From: Paludibacter sp.
Lineage (GTDB): Bacteria; Bacteroidota; Bacteroidia; Bacteroidales; Paludibacteraceae
DNA: 9,571 bases
Reading direction: 5' to 3'
Assembly (NCBI GenBank): GCA_028748945.1
Contig: JAQTOL010000095.1
Span: forward strand, 1-9,571
In this document: piece by piece, positions 1 through 7,782 of the stretch
Layout of the letters: every line of letters starts with the position of its first letter
Numbering within the stretch: the stretch's first letter is position 1
Program-made: the position numbers and the translations under genes
The notes under the pieces: generated by a model
The model's input: only the letters and a program-made list of their open reading frames with translations
What the model was told of the DNA's origin: nothing
Database searches by the model: none

Positions 1-1660
1 GGTCGATAGAGTCTCAACATTTGGTAACGGTGTGAAAGTACCGGTTATGAATGAAGGAGGCGGAAGGGAAATACCAATATTTGACTTTCTGTCAGCTCCT
101 TTGGCCTATATTCTGACACTATACCGCCATCGTCCGGTTGTTATTCAAACCTTGCAAAAATTGATTGATGCTTATTCCCTGACTCTGCAGTCGGATAAAG
201 GGACAATCGGGGAAAATGTTCGTATTGTTAATAGCGGAAGCATCAAAAACGTCAGGATTGGTGATTTTGCGATTATTGAAGGTGCTTCGTTGCTCGAAAA
301 CGGGACAATAAACAGTAATGCACAAGCTCCTGTTGTTATTGGATCAGGTGTGAAATGCAACGATTTTATTCTTAGTTCGGGTGTCTCAATAACAGATTCT
401 ACTTTAGTTTCCCGATGTTTTATCGGACAGGGTTGTATAATGGGGAAACATTATTCTGCACTTGACTCACTTTTCTTTTCTAATTGCCAGGGTATGCATG
501 GTGAGGCAACAGCCATTTTTGCAGGTCCTTATACAGTATCGCATCATAAATCAAGTCTGCTAATTGCAGGTATGTTTTCATTTTTGAATGCCGGTAGTGG
601 TTCCAATCAAAGTAATCACATGTATAAATTAGGACCGATTCATCAAGGTATTGCCGAACGTGGTGCTAAGACAACGAGTGATTCATATTTACTTTGGCCG
701 GCAAAAATCGGAGCATTTACTTTGGTTATGGGGCGACATACCAAACACTCCGATACTTCGGATTTGCCATTTTCATATTTAATTGAAAACGCAACAGAAA
801 GTTATTTGATACCGGGTGCAAATCTGCGAAGTGTAGGTACAATTCGCGATGCCCAGAAATGGCCCAAACGTGATAACCGGAAAGATAACAAAAAGTTAGA
901 TCCAATCAATTTTAATTTGCTTAGCCCGTATACCATCAATAAAATGATGAAAGGAGTTGCTGTGTTGAAAAATCTTCAGGCAATTTCAGGAGAAACTACC
1001 GATATTTATACCTATCAAAATTGTAGTATTAAAAACTCTTCATTGATTAAGGGAATTGATCTGTATAATATTGCCATTTATAAATTTTTAGGAAATTCGC
1101 TGATTAACAGGCTTAAAGGAACGAAATTCAGTGACATTGACGAAGTTCGCCGGCAACTGAAACCCAACACTCAAAAAGGGTTAGGAGAATGGATTGACTT
1201 GTCAGGTCTTATAACTCCCAAAAATGAAATAGACATTCTGCTTCAAGATATTGAGGCGAATTCCATTTCCCTCGATCAAATTCAGCAACGTTTTGAAATA
1301 ATGCATCAAGAGTATTATCATTATGAATGGACCTGGGCTAGTCAAAAACTGGAAAATTATTGGGGAAAAACACTCGAAAATGTAACTTATGAGGAAATTG
1401 TGAGTCTGGTTACATTGTGGAAAAATTCGGTTGTCAAACTGGACCAACTAATATACGATGATGCTAAAAAGGAATTTGATCTGAATGCAAAAACCGGTTT
1501 TGGTGTAGATGGTAATGAAGAACAAAAATATCAGGACTTTGAATCAGTCCGTGGAAGTTTCGAAAATAACCCGTTTGTTTTAGAAGTTCTCAATCATATA
1601 AAAAGAAAAACTGATTTGGGTAATGAATTGATTGACAGATTAAAGTTGGTGCGTTCTTGA
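1..1660 (+). CDS. DUF4954 family protein, 5' end outside window
   Basis: The reading frame is open from base 2, and codons before the first in-frame GTG (base 32) read VDRVSTFGNG, which fits the family, so that GTG is internal and the true start lies upstream. About 553 codons are visible; from memory the family is near 650 residues, so roughly 100 are missing. The first visible third has short hydrophobic/glycine repeats (about 190-440) like a left-handed beta-helix of hexapeptide or sugar-nucleotide transferases. A conserved core follows: GRHTKHSDTSDLPFSYLIE (731-787) and RDAQKWPKRD (845-874), rich in His, Asp and Arg. The C-terminal third is helical and charged. There is no signal peptide in the visible part, so it is probably cytoplasmic. 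The family is common in Bacteroidetes, and its function is unknown to me. A role in nucleotide-sugar or acyl transfer is only suggested by the fold-like repeats. No terminator is evident before the next gene. Confidence 0.85.
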   Translation, partial: VDRVSTFGNGVKVPVMNEGGGREIPIFDFLSAPLAYILTLYRHRPVVIQTLQKLIDAYSLTLQSDKGTIGENVRIVNSGSIKNVRIGDFAIIEGASLLENGTINSNAQAPVVIGSGVKCNDFILSSGVSITDSTLVSRCFIGQGCIMGKHYSALDSLFFSNCQGMHGEATAIFAGPYTVSHHKSSLLIAGMFSFLNAGSGSNQSNHMYKLGPIHQGIAERGAKTTSDSYLLWPAKIGAFTLVMGRHTKHSDTSDLPFSYLIENATESYLIPGANLRSVGTIRDAQKWPKRDNRKDNKKLDPINFNLLSPYTINKMMKGVAVLKNLQAISGETTDIYTYQNCSIKNSSLIKGIDLYNIAIYKFLGNSLINRLKGTKFSDIDEVRRQLKPNTQKGLGEWIDLSGLITPKNEIDILLQDIEANSISLDQIQQRFEIMHQEYYHYEWTWASQKLENYWGKTLENVTYEEIVSLVTLWKNSVVKLDQLIYDDAKKEFDLNAKTGFGVDGNEEQKYQDFESVRGSFENNPFVLEVLNHIKRKTDLGNELIDRLKLVRS

Positions 1661-1723
1661 TAATTAGTCGCAAATACTATTGAACATTATTTATCCCAAA
1701 ATTAAGTACAAAAAAACAAGTTG

Positions 1724-2239
1724 ATGAAAATCAAATTTTTCCTATTTCTCTTACTCGTTTTATTTGTTGGTTGTAAAACCGACAATGAAATAAGAAATGA
1801 GAAGTTTATAGCAACGATTGAAAAAATTGGATTAAACAATTTTAAAAACATCGAATATGTTCCGACCGATAAAGTGGATAAGTATAATTACTTTCGGGGA
1901 GATAGTTTAGTTACCCGTTGGGAATATAATCGTGTGTCAAAGCATTTTGAAAAATTCGAAGAAAATAAAATTAAGAAATACTATTCTGATCCACTTGTGT
2001 TTATGAATGATTTAAGAATCAAAATTAAATCCATTCATGTTGTATTAATTACTCAAAGCCAATGGCCTGGACAGGTTTTAAATTTTTGGATCTCTGATAC
2101 GGAGTATTTTACATATGTACGTTCAGGTTTTAAATTTGATTCGTCATACAAATTGATGCTGGAGAATGAGTTGAGAGACTCACAGAAGATCAATGACAAT
2201 TGGTATTATAAAAAACTGATAGTTTGTAGAAATAAATGA
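1724..2239 (+). CDS. Putative lipoprotein, unrecognised family
   Basis: This encodes 171 residues. ATG at 1724 is preferred over an in-frame TTG at 1721, since it leaves a classic short signal: Lys at 2 and 4, a run of Phe/Leu/Val (5-15), then F-V-G-C with Cys17 as the expected lipidated residue. The mature part is charged and aromatic, with no transmembrane segment, and ends in a Lys/Tyr-rich tail (NWYYKKLIVCRNK). After Cys17 come KTDNE; acidic residues here resemble lipoprotein surface-export signals described in some Bacteroidetes, so surface exposure is possible but unproven. I recognise no domain. The gene is visibly more AT-rich than aroA or the NfnB-like gene, which may mean fast evolution or acquisition. 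It sits 63 bases after the DUF4954 stop and 73 before aroA on the same strand. Neither gap shows a clear terminator or full promoter, so read-through transcription is possible. Confidence 0.75.
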   Translation: MKIKFFLFLLLVLFVGCKTDNEIRNEKFIATIEKIGLNNFKNIEYVPTDKVDKYNYFRGDSLVTRWEYNRVSKHFEKFEENKIKKYYSDPLVFMNDLRIKIKSIHVVLITQSQWPGQVLNFWISDTEYFTYVRSGFKFDSSYKLMLENELRDSQKINDNWYYKKLIVCRNK

Positions 2240-2312
2240 ATATCACTTTTTTACTGGCCATTTTAAACAGCAATGATTTATAAACTTTATTTAAAATTTT
2301 GATTGATAATTC

Positions 2313-3527
2313 ATGCAAAATTCAAAAATACTTCATTTAAAGATTGACAATTTAAGTGCTCAAATTAATTTACCCGCATCAAAAAGTATAAGTAACAGGG
2401 CGTTAATACTGGATGCACTGGCTTACAGTTCGTATGAAATCCAAAATTTATCGGATTGCGATGATACAAAGGTACTTGTACATGCGTTGGATTCAAATGA
2501 TACAACTTTTGATGTTGGTGCTGCAGGTACAAGCATGCGTTTTCTCACTGCATTTTTATCGAAAACTGTCGGAGAATGGATAATTACAGGAAGTGAACGC
2601 ATGAAGCAACGCCCGATCAAACTATTGGTAGAAGCACTAAACAGTTTGGGAGCACGCATTGAATATGTTGAAGAAGAAGATTTCCCGCCTTTACGTATTT
2701 TTGGTAGTGCACTCATTGGTGGTGAAATACATCTCAATGGCAGCGTGAGTAGCCAGTATATTTCGGCGTTGATGATGGTAGGTCCTCTTATGCAGGAAGG
2801 TCTAAAAATCAGACTGGATGGAAATGTTATTTCCCAACCCTATATCAATATGACTCTTCGCATGATGCAGGAGTATGGTGCGAAAATTGAATATACAAAC
2901 AATACAATTTATATCGAACCACAGGATTATCAGCCAATTCCGTATGCAGTTGAATCCGATTGGTCGGCGGCATCGTATTGGTACGAAATACTCGCACTTG
3001 TCGGTAAAGGTGCAGTTTATTTGAAAGGTTTACGCTCGGATAGCTATCAGGGAGACAGTAAAGTTGCCGAACTGTTTGTACAACTTGGTGTCGAAACAGC
3101 TTATTTATCAGATGGAGTTTTACTTACACCAAAAACCCCGACAACTGATTACATGGAATATGATTTTAGCAATGAACCTGATCTGACCCAGACATTTGCC
3201 GTAACATGTTGTCTGAAAGGAATTCCGTTTCATTTCATTGGTTTACAAAGTTTAAAAATCAAAGAGACCAATCGCATACTTGCTTTAATCAATGAATTAC
3301 AGAAACTGGGGTATGTTTTGATTGAGCCAGCCGAAGGACAGTTAGCCTGGGAAGGCGAACGCTGTGATCAGGCTGAAAAAATCCGTATCGCTACTTACGA
3401 AGATCATCGTATGGCTATGGCTTTTGCGCCGGTTGCTTTAATTCAACCGATAAGCATAGAAAATCCCCAGGTGGTAAGTAAATCATATCCGGGTTTTTGG
3501 GAAGACTTTGAAAAAATTTCTCTCTAA
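2313..3527 (+). CDS. aroA: 3-phosphoshikimate 1-carboxyvinyltransferase (EPSP synthase)
   Basis: EPSP synthase joins shikimate-3-phosphate and phosphoenolpyruvate in the shikimate pathway to chorismate and aromatic amino acids, in the cytoplasm. The 404 residues are slightly fewer than the 427 of E. coli and are complete. Motifs in order: PASKSISNRA (21-30; Lys24, Ser25, Arg29 bind substrates); GAAGTSMRF (69-77); MKQRPI (Arg100); GSVSSQY (143-149, Gln148); SDWSAASYW; NEPD with the expected catalytic Asp290; KIKETNR (315-321; Lys317, Glu318, Arg321); EDHRMAMAF (363-371); SKSYPGFW with Lys390. All main substrate-contacting residues known from E. coli AroA have a counterpart. The residue matching E. 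coli Pro101, which affects glyphosate binding when changed, is Phe77. No other shikimate gene is visible nearby. The ATG lacks a Shine-Dalgarno sequence, as is usual in this phylum. The stop overlaps that of the convergent YkgJ gene. Confidence 0.96.
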   Translation: MQNSKILHLKIDNLSAQINLPASKSISNRALILDALAYSSYEIQNLSDCDDTKVLVHALDSNDTTFDVGAAGTSMRFLTAFLSKTVGEWIITGSERMKQRPIKLLVEALNSLGARIEYVEEEDFPPLRIFGSALIGGEIHLNGSVSSQYISALMMVGPLMQEGLKIRLDGNVISQPYINMTLRMMQEYGAKIEYTNNTIYIEPQDYQPIPYAVESDWSAASYWYEILALVGKGAVYLKGLRSDSYQGDSKVAELFVQLGVETAYLSDGVLLTPKTPTTDYMEYDFSNEPDLTQTFAVTCCLKGIPFHFIGLQSLKIKETNRILALINELQKLGYVLIEPAEGQLAWEGERCDQAEKIRIATYEDHRMAMAFAPVALIQPISIENPQVVSKSYPGFWEDFEKISL

Positions 3528-4030
3528 AGCCCCTTAGCGGGATTAGAAGCAGTAAGTTCTTCCAACACTTCATACACTATCGGACAAGTATAGGCATTTT
3601 TAATTGATAGCTCATAAACCTGATAAAAACGTTTCCGGTCGGTGTGTGGGTATTCACGACAGGCTTTGGGGCGAGATTCGTAAATAGCACAATAATTATC
3701 GGCACCCAAAAACGGACAGGGCATGGATTGAAAAACCGTATCGCCATCTTCATCAACCCGTAAATATTTAGCCATCACTTCCGAAGTCTTTATTCTAAGC
3801 GTTTTTGCCATTCTGTCAATATCTTTATCGGTTATGCGTGGACCCAGTGTTCTGCAGCAATTACCACAGGACAGGCAGTCTGTACGTTTTGAAATTTTAT
3901 CATGAAGGGCATGAACCTGCAAATCCATTCCCTCTAATTTCTTTTTATTTTTCACAAGAAAGCGCCGCCAGTTTGCATCCGATTTAGCTGCTAAAGTCGG
4001 CAATAATTTTAAATCTATAAGTTTGCCCAT
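3524..4030 (-). CDS. YkgJ-family cysteine-cluster protein
   Basis: This encodes 168 residues from ATG at 4030, or 175 from an in-frame ATG at 4051. I prefer 4030 because the only good promoter (4059-4090) would start RNA at about 4052-4055, leaving the upstream ATG with essentially no leader. The protein has the family pattern CLSCGNCC (52-59 in the short form), then PCPFL, YCAIYESRPKACREYP and a last CP: eight cysteines in all. This CxxCxxCC arrangement (Pfam CxxCxxCC, YkgJ) is thought to bind zinc or an iron-sulfur cluster. The metal and biochemical role are not established. There is no signal peptide, so it is probably cytoplasmic. Homologues from other bacteria are often linked only by general annotation, and nothing here ties it to aroA apart from tail-to-tail position. 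It is transcribed alone, divergently from spt. Confidence 0.88.
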   Translation of the reverse strand: MGKLIDLKLLPTLAAKSDANWRRFLVKNKKKLEGMDLQVHALHDKISKRTDCLSCGNCCRTLGPRITDKDIDRMAKTLRIKTSEVMAKYLRVDEDGDTVFQSMPCPFLGADNYCAIYESRPKACREYPHTDRKRFYQVYELSIKNAYTCPIVYEVLEELTASNPAKGL

Positions 4031-4058
4031 GAATGTTTTAGAATTATACATTGAAACA

Positions 4059-4090
4059 CAAAGGTAGGCAAACTGAACTTAGTAATCAAA
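4059..4090 (-). promoter_or_regulatory. Bacteroidetes-type promoter for the YkgJ-family gene
   Basis: Read on the minus strand there is TTTG (4090-4087), 20 bases, then TACCTTTG (4066-4059). This matches the -33 TTTG and -7 TAnnTTTG consensus known from Bacteroides. Transcription would start near 4052-4055, giving the ATG at 4030 a leader of about 22-25 bases and supporting that start over 4051. Confidence 0.65.
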
Positions 4091-4117
4091 AAAAAGGATG
4101 TTTCAATAAAAAATTAG

Positions 4118-4125
4118 TATCTTTG
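4118..4125 (+). promoter_or_regulatory. Likely -7 element of the spt promoter
   Basis: TATCTTTG matches TAnnTTTG exactly and lies 35 bases before the spt ATG, giving a leader of about 30 bases. No good TTG is found about 20 bases upstream, so the -33 half is weak or absent. It lies within the 109 to 130 bases shared with the divergent YkgJ promoter, so one regulator could affect both. Confidence 0.5.
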
Positions 4126-4160
4126 CAGCCGTTTTTAATTACAAACATATATTATCTTTT

Positions 4161-5348
4161 ATGAGTCTACTAAGTAATGTAATGGGGCAATATGATGCGC
4201 CACAACAAGCTAAGGCAAATGGTCTTTATCCATATTTTCGCCCAATTGAATCAGATCAGGATACAGTTGTTACGATAGATGGAAAACCAGTTCTAATGTT
4301 TGGATCGAACAGCTATTTGGGTTTAACGAATCATCCCTACTTAAAAGAAGCAGCGATTAAAGCGATAGAAAAATATGGTACAGGATGTGCCGGTTCCCGG
4401 TTTTTAAATGGAACTTTAGATATCCATATTGAATTAGAAGAACGTCTTGCAAAATTGGTGCACAAACCAGCTGCTTTGGTTTATGCTACAGGTTTCTCAG
4501 TAAATTCCGGTGTTGTACCATGTATTACAGGTAGGGAAGATTATTTAATATTCGACGAGTATGACCATGCATCTATAATTGAAGGTAAGCGTTTGTCTTT
4601 TTCCAAACAACTGAAATATCGTCACAACGATATGGATGCTCTGGAAAATTTATTAAAGAAATGTGACCCGGACAAGTTGAAAATTATTGTTACAGACGGT
4701 GTTTTTAGCATGGAAGGTGATGTTGCCAAATTACCTGAAATTGTTGAATTGTCAAAAAAATACAATGCATCCATTTATGTTGACGAAGCTCATTCATTGG
4801 GTGTTTTTGGAAAAACAGGAGCTGGAGTTTGCGAACATTTTGGTGTATCCGACGACGTAGATTTGATCATGGGGACATTCAGTAAATCACTGGGTACTAT
4901 TGGGGGCTTTATAGCTTCCGACGAGAATATTATCAATTATCTGAAACATAATTCGCGCACATTAATTTTCAGTGCTTCTATAACACCGGCATCAACAGGT
5001 TGCGTTTTGGCTGCATTGGATGTAATGGAAAAAGAAACATCGCGTAAAGATGCTTTGTGGGCAAATACAAACCGTGCCAAAGCCGGTTTCCTGAAAGCAG
5101 GATTTGAAATTGGACCTACTGAAACACCTATCATACCACTTTTTGTTCGCGACAATACCAATACATTTAAACTCACAAAGATGTTGATGGATGACGGCGT
5201 TTTTGTAAACCCGGTTGTTTCACCGGCAGTTCCTTCTGAAGACTCATTAATTCGCTATTCATTAATGGCAACACACACTTTTGATCAAATCGACGAATCG
5301 ATTGAAAAAATTTCAAGAGATGCCCGTACATTGGGAATTATAAAATAA
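4161..5348 (+). CDS. spt: Serine palmitoyltransferase (alpha-oxoamine synthase family)
   Basis: This is a PLP-dependent fold-type I enzyme that condenses L-serine with a fatty acyl-CoA to 3-ketosphinganine, the entry step to the sphingolipids that many Bacteroidetes make. The 395 residues are the usual length of the bacterial soluble enzyme. Seen: FGSNSYLGL (47-55), GCAGSRFLNG (75-84), YDHASI with His136 for stacking on PLP, DGVFSMEGD (179-187), DEAHSLGVFG (208-217; Asp208 and His211), GTFSKSLG with the Schiff-base Lys242, and a C-terminal LIRYSLMATHT. His136, Asp208, His211 and Lys242 keep the spacing of His159, Asp231, His234 and Lys265 in Sphingomonas SPT. The relatives 8-amino-7-oxononanoate synthase (BioF) and 2-amino-3-ketobutyrate ligase (Kbl) share this fold. 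The close likeness to the Bacteroides SPT, as I recall it, and the lack of biotin genes nearby favour SPT. It is transcribed alone, with a terminator just downstream. Confidence 0.88.
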   Translation: MSLLSNVMGQYDAPQQAKANGLYPYFRPIESDQDTVVTIDGKPVLMFGSNSYLGLTNHPYLKEAAIKAIEKYGTGCAGSRFLNGTLDIHIELEERLAKLVHKPAALVYATGFSVNSGVVPCITGREDYLIFDEYDHASIIEGKRLSFSKQLKYRHNDMDALENLLKKCDPDKLKIIVTDGVFSMEGDVAKLPEIVELSKKYNASIYVDEAHSLGVFGKTGAGVCEHFGVSDDVDLIMGTFSKSLGTIGGFIASDENIINYLKHNSRTLIFSASITPASTGCVLAALDVMEKETSRKDALWANTNRAKAGFLKAGFEIGPTETPIIPLFVRDNTNTFKLTKMLMDDGVFVNPVVSPAVPSEDSLIRYSLMATHTFDQIDESIEKISRDARTLGIIK

Positions 5349-5387
5349 TACGTAGTTCATAATTCATAATTTGAATTAGATAAAAAT

Positions 5388-5424
5388 GAATAGAACGGGT
5401 TTGGAAAACAAGCTGGTTCTATTC
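5388..5424 (+). terminator. Hairpin terminator downstream of spt
   Basis: GAATAGAAC (5388-5396) and GTTCTATTC (5416-5424) form a perfect 9-bp stem. The 19-base interior can fold further (TTG/CAA around a GAAAA loop, with one G-G mismatch and wobble pairs). TTTGTTTT follows at 5425. It starts 40 bases after the spt stop and fits a rho-independent terminator, although the U-tract is interrupted. Confidence 0.65.
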
Positions 5425-5445
5425 TTTGTTTTAAAAAATACAACA

Positions 5446-5465
5446 TACTGATGCGAATCAGCTAT
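5446..5465 (+). other. Small hairpin in the leader of the ABC-F gene
   Basis: CTGAT (5448-5452), a GCGA loop of GNRA type, then ATCAG (5457-5461). Flanking ATA and TAT can add pairs with one bulged C. It lies about 30 bases before the ABC-F ATG. No full TAnnTTTG promoter is visible between 5425 and 5492, so whether it is in the mRNA is unknown. A role in translation control is speculation. Confidence 0.3.
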
Positions 5466-5480
5466 ACTTTCAACTTTTAA

Positions 5481-7109
<1,629 letters not shown>

Positions 7110-7123
7110 ATCGCTATCTATAA

Positions 7124-7170
7124 AATACTTTACAAAAGAGACCATGCATGCAAGGTCTCTTTTGTGTATT
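7124..7170 (+). terminator. Strong hairpin terminator downstream of the ABC-F gene
   Basis: ACAAAAGAGACC (7132-7143) and GGTCTCTTTTGT (7154-7165) make a perfect 12-bp stem with a 10-base loop that itself contains the palindrome TGCATGCA. AATAC (7124-7128) and GTATT (7166-7170) extend the stem past a three-base bulge. The T-rich run is inside the 3' arm rather than after it. Its place 22 bases after the ABC-F stop supports termination. Confidence 0.7.
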
Positions 7171-7176
7171 ATAAAG

Positions 7177-7206
7177 TTGAAAATCTAAAATATAGCATTA
7201 TCTTTG
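7177..7206 (+). promoter_or_regulatory. Bacteroidetes-type promoter for the small membrane protein gene
   Basis: TTG (7177-7179), 19 bases, then TATCTTTG (7199-7206) is a full match to the -33/-7 consensus of Bacteroides. Transcription would start near 7211-7213, leaving an AU-rich leader of about 80 bases before the ATG at 7292. The leader is long for a 69-codon gene. I see no stable fold in it apart from short TTAAT/ATTAA complementarity near 7211-7227. Confidence 0.65.
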
Positions 7207-7291
7207 TGTTTTAATTTTTATAATTAAATCCATTATTTCTCTGGCTTAATCACAATTAAAGTTCTAATTTATTTATCAAAAATTTAGTATT

Positions 7292-7501
7292 ATGAATGAA
7301 GAAAATCCTTGTAACGACAAAAACAGAAATCATCAGGCTACAGCATCCGGTGGTGCCGTTTATGGTTTGGGACTGATTGGTGCCGCCATTTATTTTATTT
7401 CAAATGCCACTACTTTTTGGGTAGGTGTTCTCGGTTTCCTAAAAGCAATTGTTTGGCCTGCCATTTTGGTTTACAAAGCATTGAAAGCACTTGCGGTTTA
7501 G
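7292..7501 (+). CDS. Small conserved-looking membrane protein
   Basis: The product has 69 residues. The N-terminal 20 are polar (NEENPCNDKNRNHQ) and the rest is hydrophobic, with two probable membrane segments: about 22-38 (Gly/Ala-rich, GGAVYGLGLIGAAIYFIS) and about 42-66 (WVGVLGFLKAIVWPAILVY). The second has the charged Lys51 and Pro56 inside it. The hydrophobic part recalls small uncharacterised membrane proteins that I believe occur widely in Bacteroidetes and other gut bacteria, but I know no function. Reality is supported by its own consensus promoter, codon use like its neighbours, a start placed cleanly after an AT-rich leader, and an upstream terminator that isolates it. No convincing terminator follows. 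CTGC-TAAC-GCAG (7527-7538) is too small and too far from the T-run at 7556. Confidence 0.75.
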   Translation: MNEENPCNDKNRNHQATASGGAVYGLGLIGAAIYFISNATTFWVGVLGFLKAIVWPAILVYKALKALAV

Positions 7502-7566
7502 AAATTTATTTGTTTAAATGATGCTACTGCTAACGCAGGTATGAGACTTGTGCTTCTTTTTTATTT

Positions 7567-7592
7567 TTGGCATGGGTTGCAAACCGTGCCAA
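7567..7592. other. Bulged hairpin of unknown role
   Basis: TTGGCAT (7567-7573) pairs with GTGCCAA (7586-7592, one T-G wobble), and GGTT (7575-7578) pairs with AACC (7582-7585) around a three-base GCA loop, leaving one bulged G. The T-run lies before rather than after it on the plus strand, and as A's after it on the minus strand, so it does not fit an intrinsic terminator in either direction. It might be part of a small RNA or of a decayed element. Confidence 0.45.
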
Positions 7593-7602
7593 CATCCGTA
7601 CC

Positions 7603-7703
7603 GAGCCAAATCAAGTTTCAGGGGAGTCAGTACATATATGTATTTGGGCAAATTAGGTTTCGAAAGGCAAATACCTGTAAGTATATGGGCAAATCAAGTT
7701 TTA
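7603..7703. repeat. Three degenerate direct repeats with about 41-base period
   Basis: GAGCCAAATCAAGTTTCA (7603-7620), TGGGCAAATTAGGTTTCG (7645-7662) and TGGGCAAATCAAGTTTTA (7686-7703) share the core GCAAATcAaGTTT, with starts 42 and 41 bases apart. The bases between copies also look related: one holds TACATATATGTA (7631-7642), the other ATAC-6-GTAT (7671-7684), both inverted repeats at a similar place in the unit. This suggests a decayed tandem repeat or a cluster of binding sites. The copies are too few and too degenerate for CRISPR. Confidence 0.5.
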
Positions 7704-7720
7704 TTTTGAATGAAGAGTAT

Positions 7721-7757
7721 AAAAAATGCGCCTCCCGAATTTCTCAGGAAGCGCATT
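7721..7757 (-). terminator. Terminator of the NfnA/NfnB-like operon, probably bidirectional
   Basis: AATGCGC (7725-7731) pairs with GCGCATT (7751-7757). After one C-A mismatch, TCC (7733-7735) pairs with GGA (7747-7749), closing an 11-base loop. On the minus strand the stem runs directly into a T-run (the A's at 7721-7726), 26 bases past the stop of the NfnB-like gene. It is a standard intrinsic terminator for that operon and may also stop plus-strand transcripts. Confidence 0.75.
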
Positions 7758-7782
7758 CTTTAAATTGTAAATGATTAAATGG

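Larger units (their letters stand above)
7502..7782. other. 281-base gap without a convincing gene
   Basis: This lies between the small membrane protein gene and the convergent NfnB-like gene. It holds, in order, a weak CTGC/GCAG hairpin (7527-7538), a T-run (7556-7567), a bulged hairpin (7567-7592), three degenerate direct repeats (7603-7703), a 12-base palindrome (7631-7642) and a terminator (7721-7757). An open frame of 77 codons (7541-7774) runs across all of these and is judged spurious. Confidence 0.7.

Noticed and set aside
32..1660. DUF4954 gene starting at the GTG at 32.
   Set aside because: The frame is open upstream to the window edge with family-like residues, so the GTG is an internal Val codon.
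1675..1682. TACTATTG as a -7 promoter element for the lipoprotein gene.
   Set aside because: It has one mismatch, and the nearest TTG motifs are 15 or 26 bases away rather than 19-21.
2294..2301. AAATTTTG as a -7 promoter element for aroA.
   Set aside because: One mismatch to TAnnTTTG and only 12 bases before the ATG, leaving almost no leader; no -33 element fits.
4161..5348. BioF or Kbl identity for the PLP enzyme.
   Set aside because: The sequence is closer to my memory of the Bacteroides serine palmitoyltransferase, and no biotin or threonine-degradation gene is adjacent; the alternative is noted in the entry.
7603..7703. Possible CRISPR array.
   Set aside because: Only three copies, 18 bases long, degenerate, with related rather than unique intervals, and no cas genes nearby.
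7541..7774. Open frame of 77 codons on the plus strand in the gap.
   Set aside because: It has no promoter or start context, runs across a hairpin, the degenerate repeats and the terminator, and its product shows no domain or natural amino-acid pattern.
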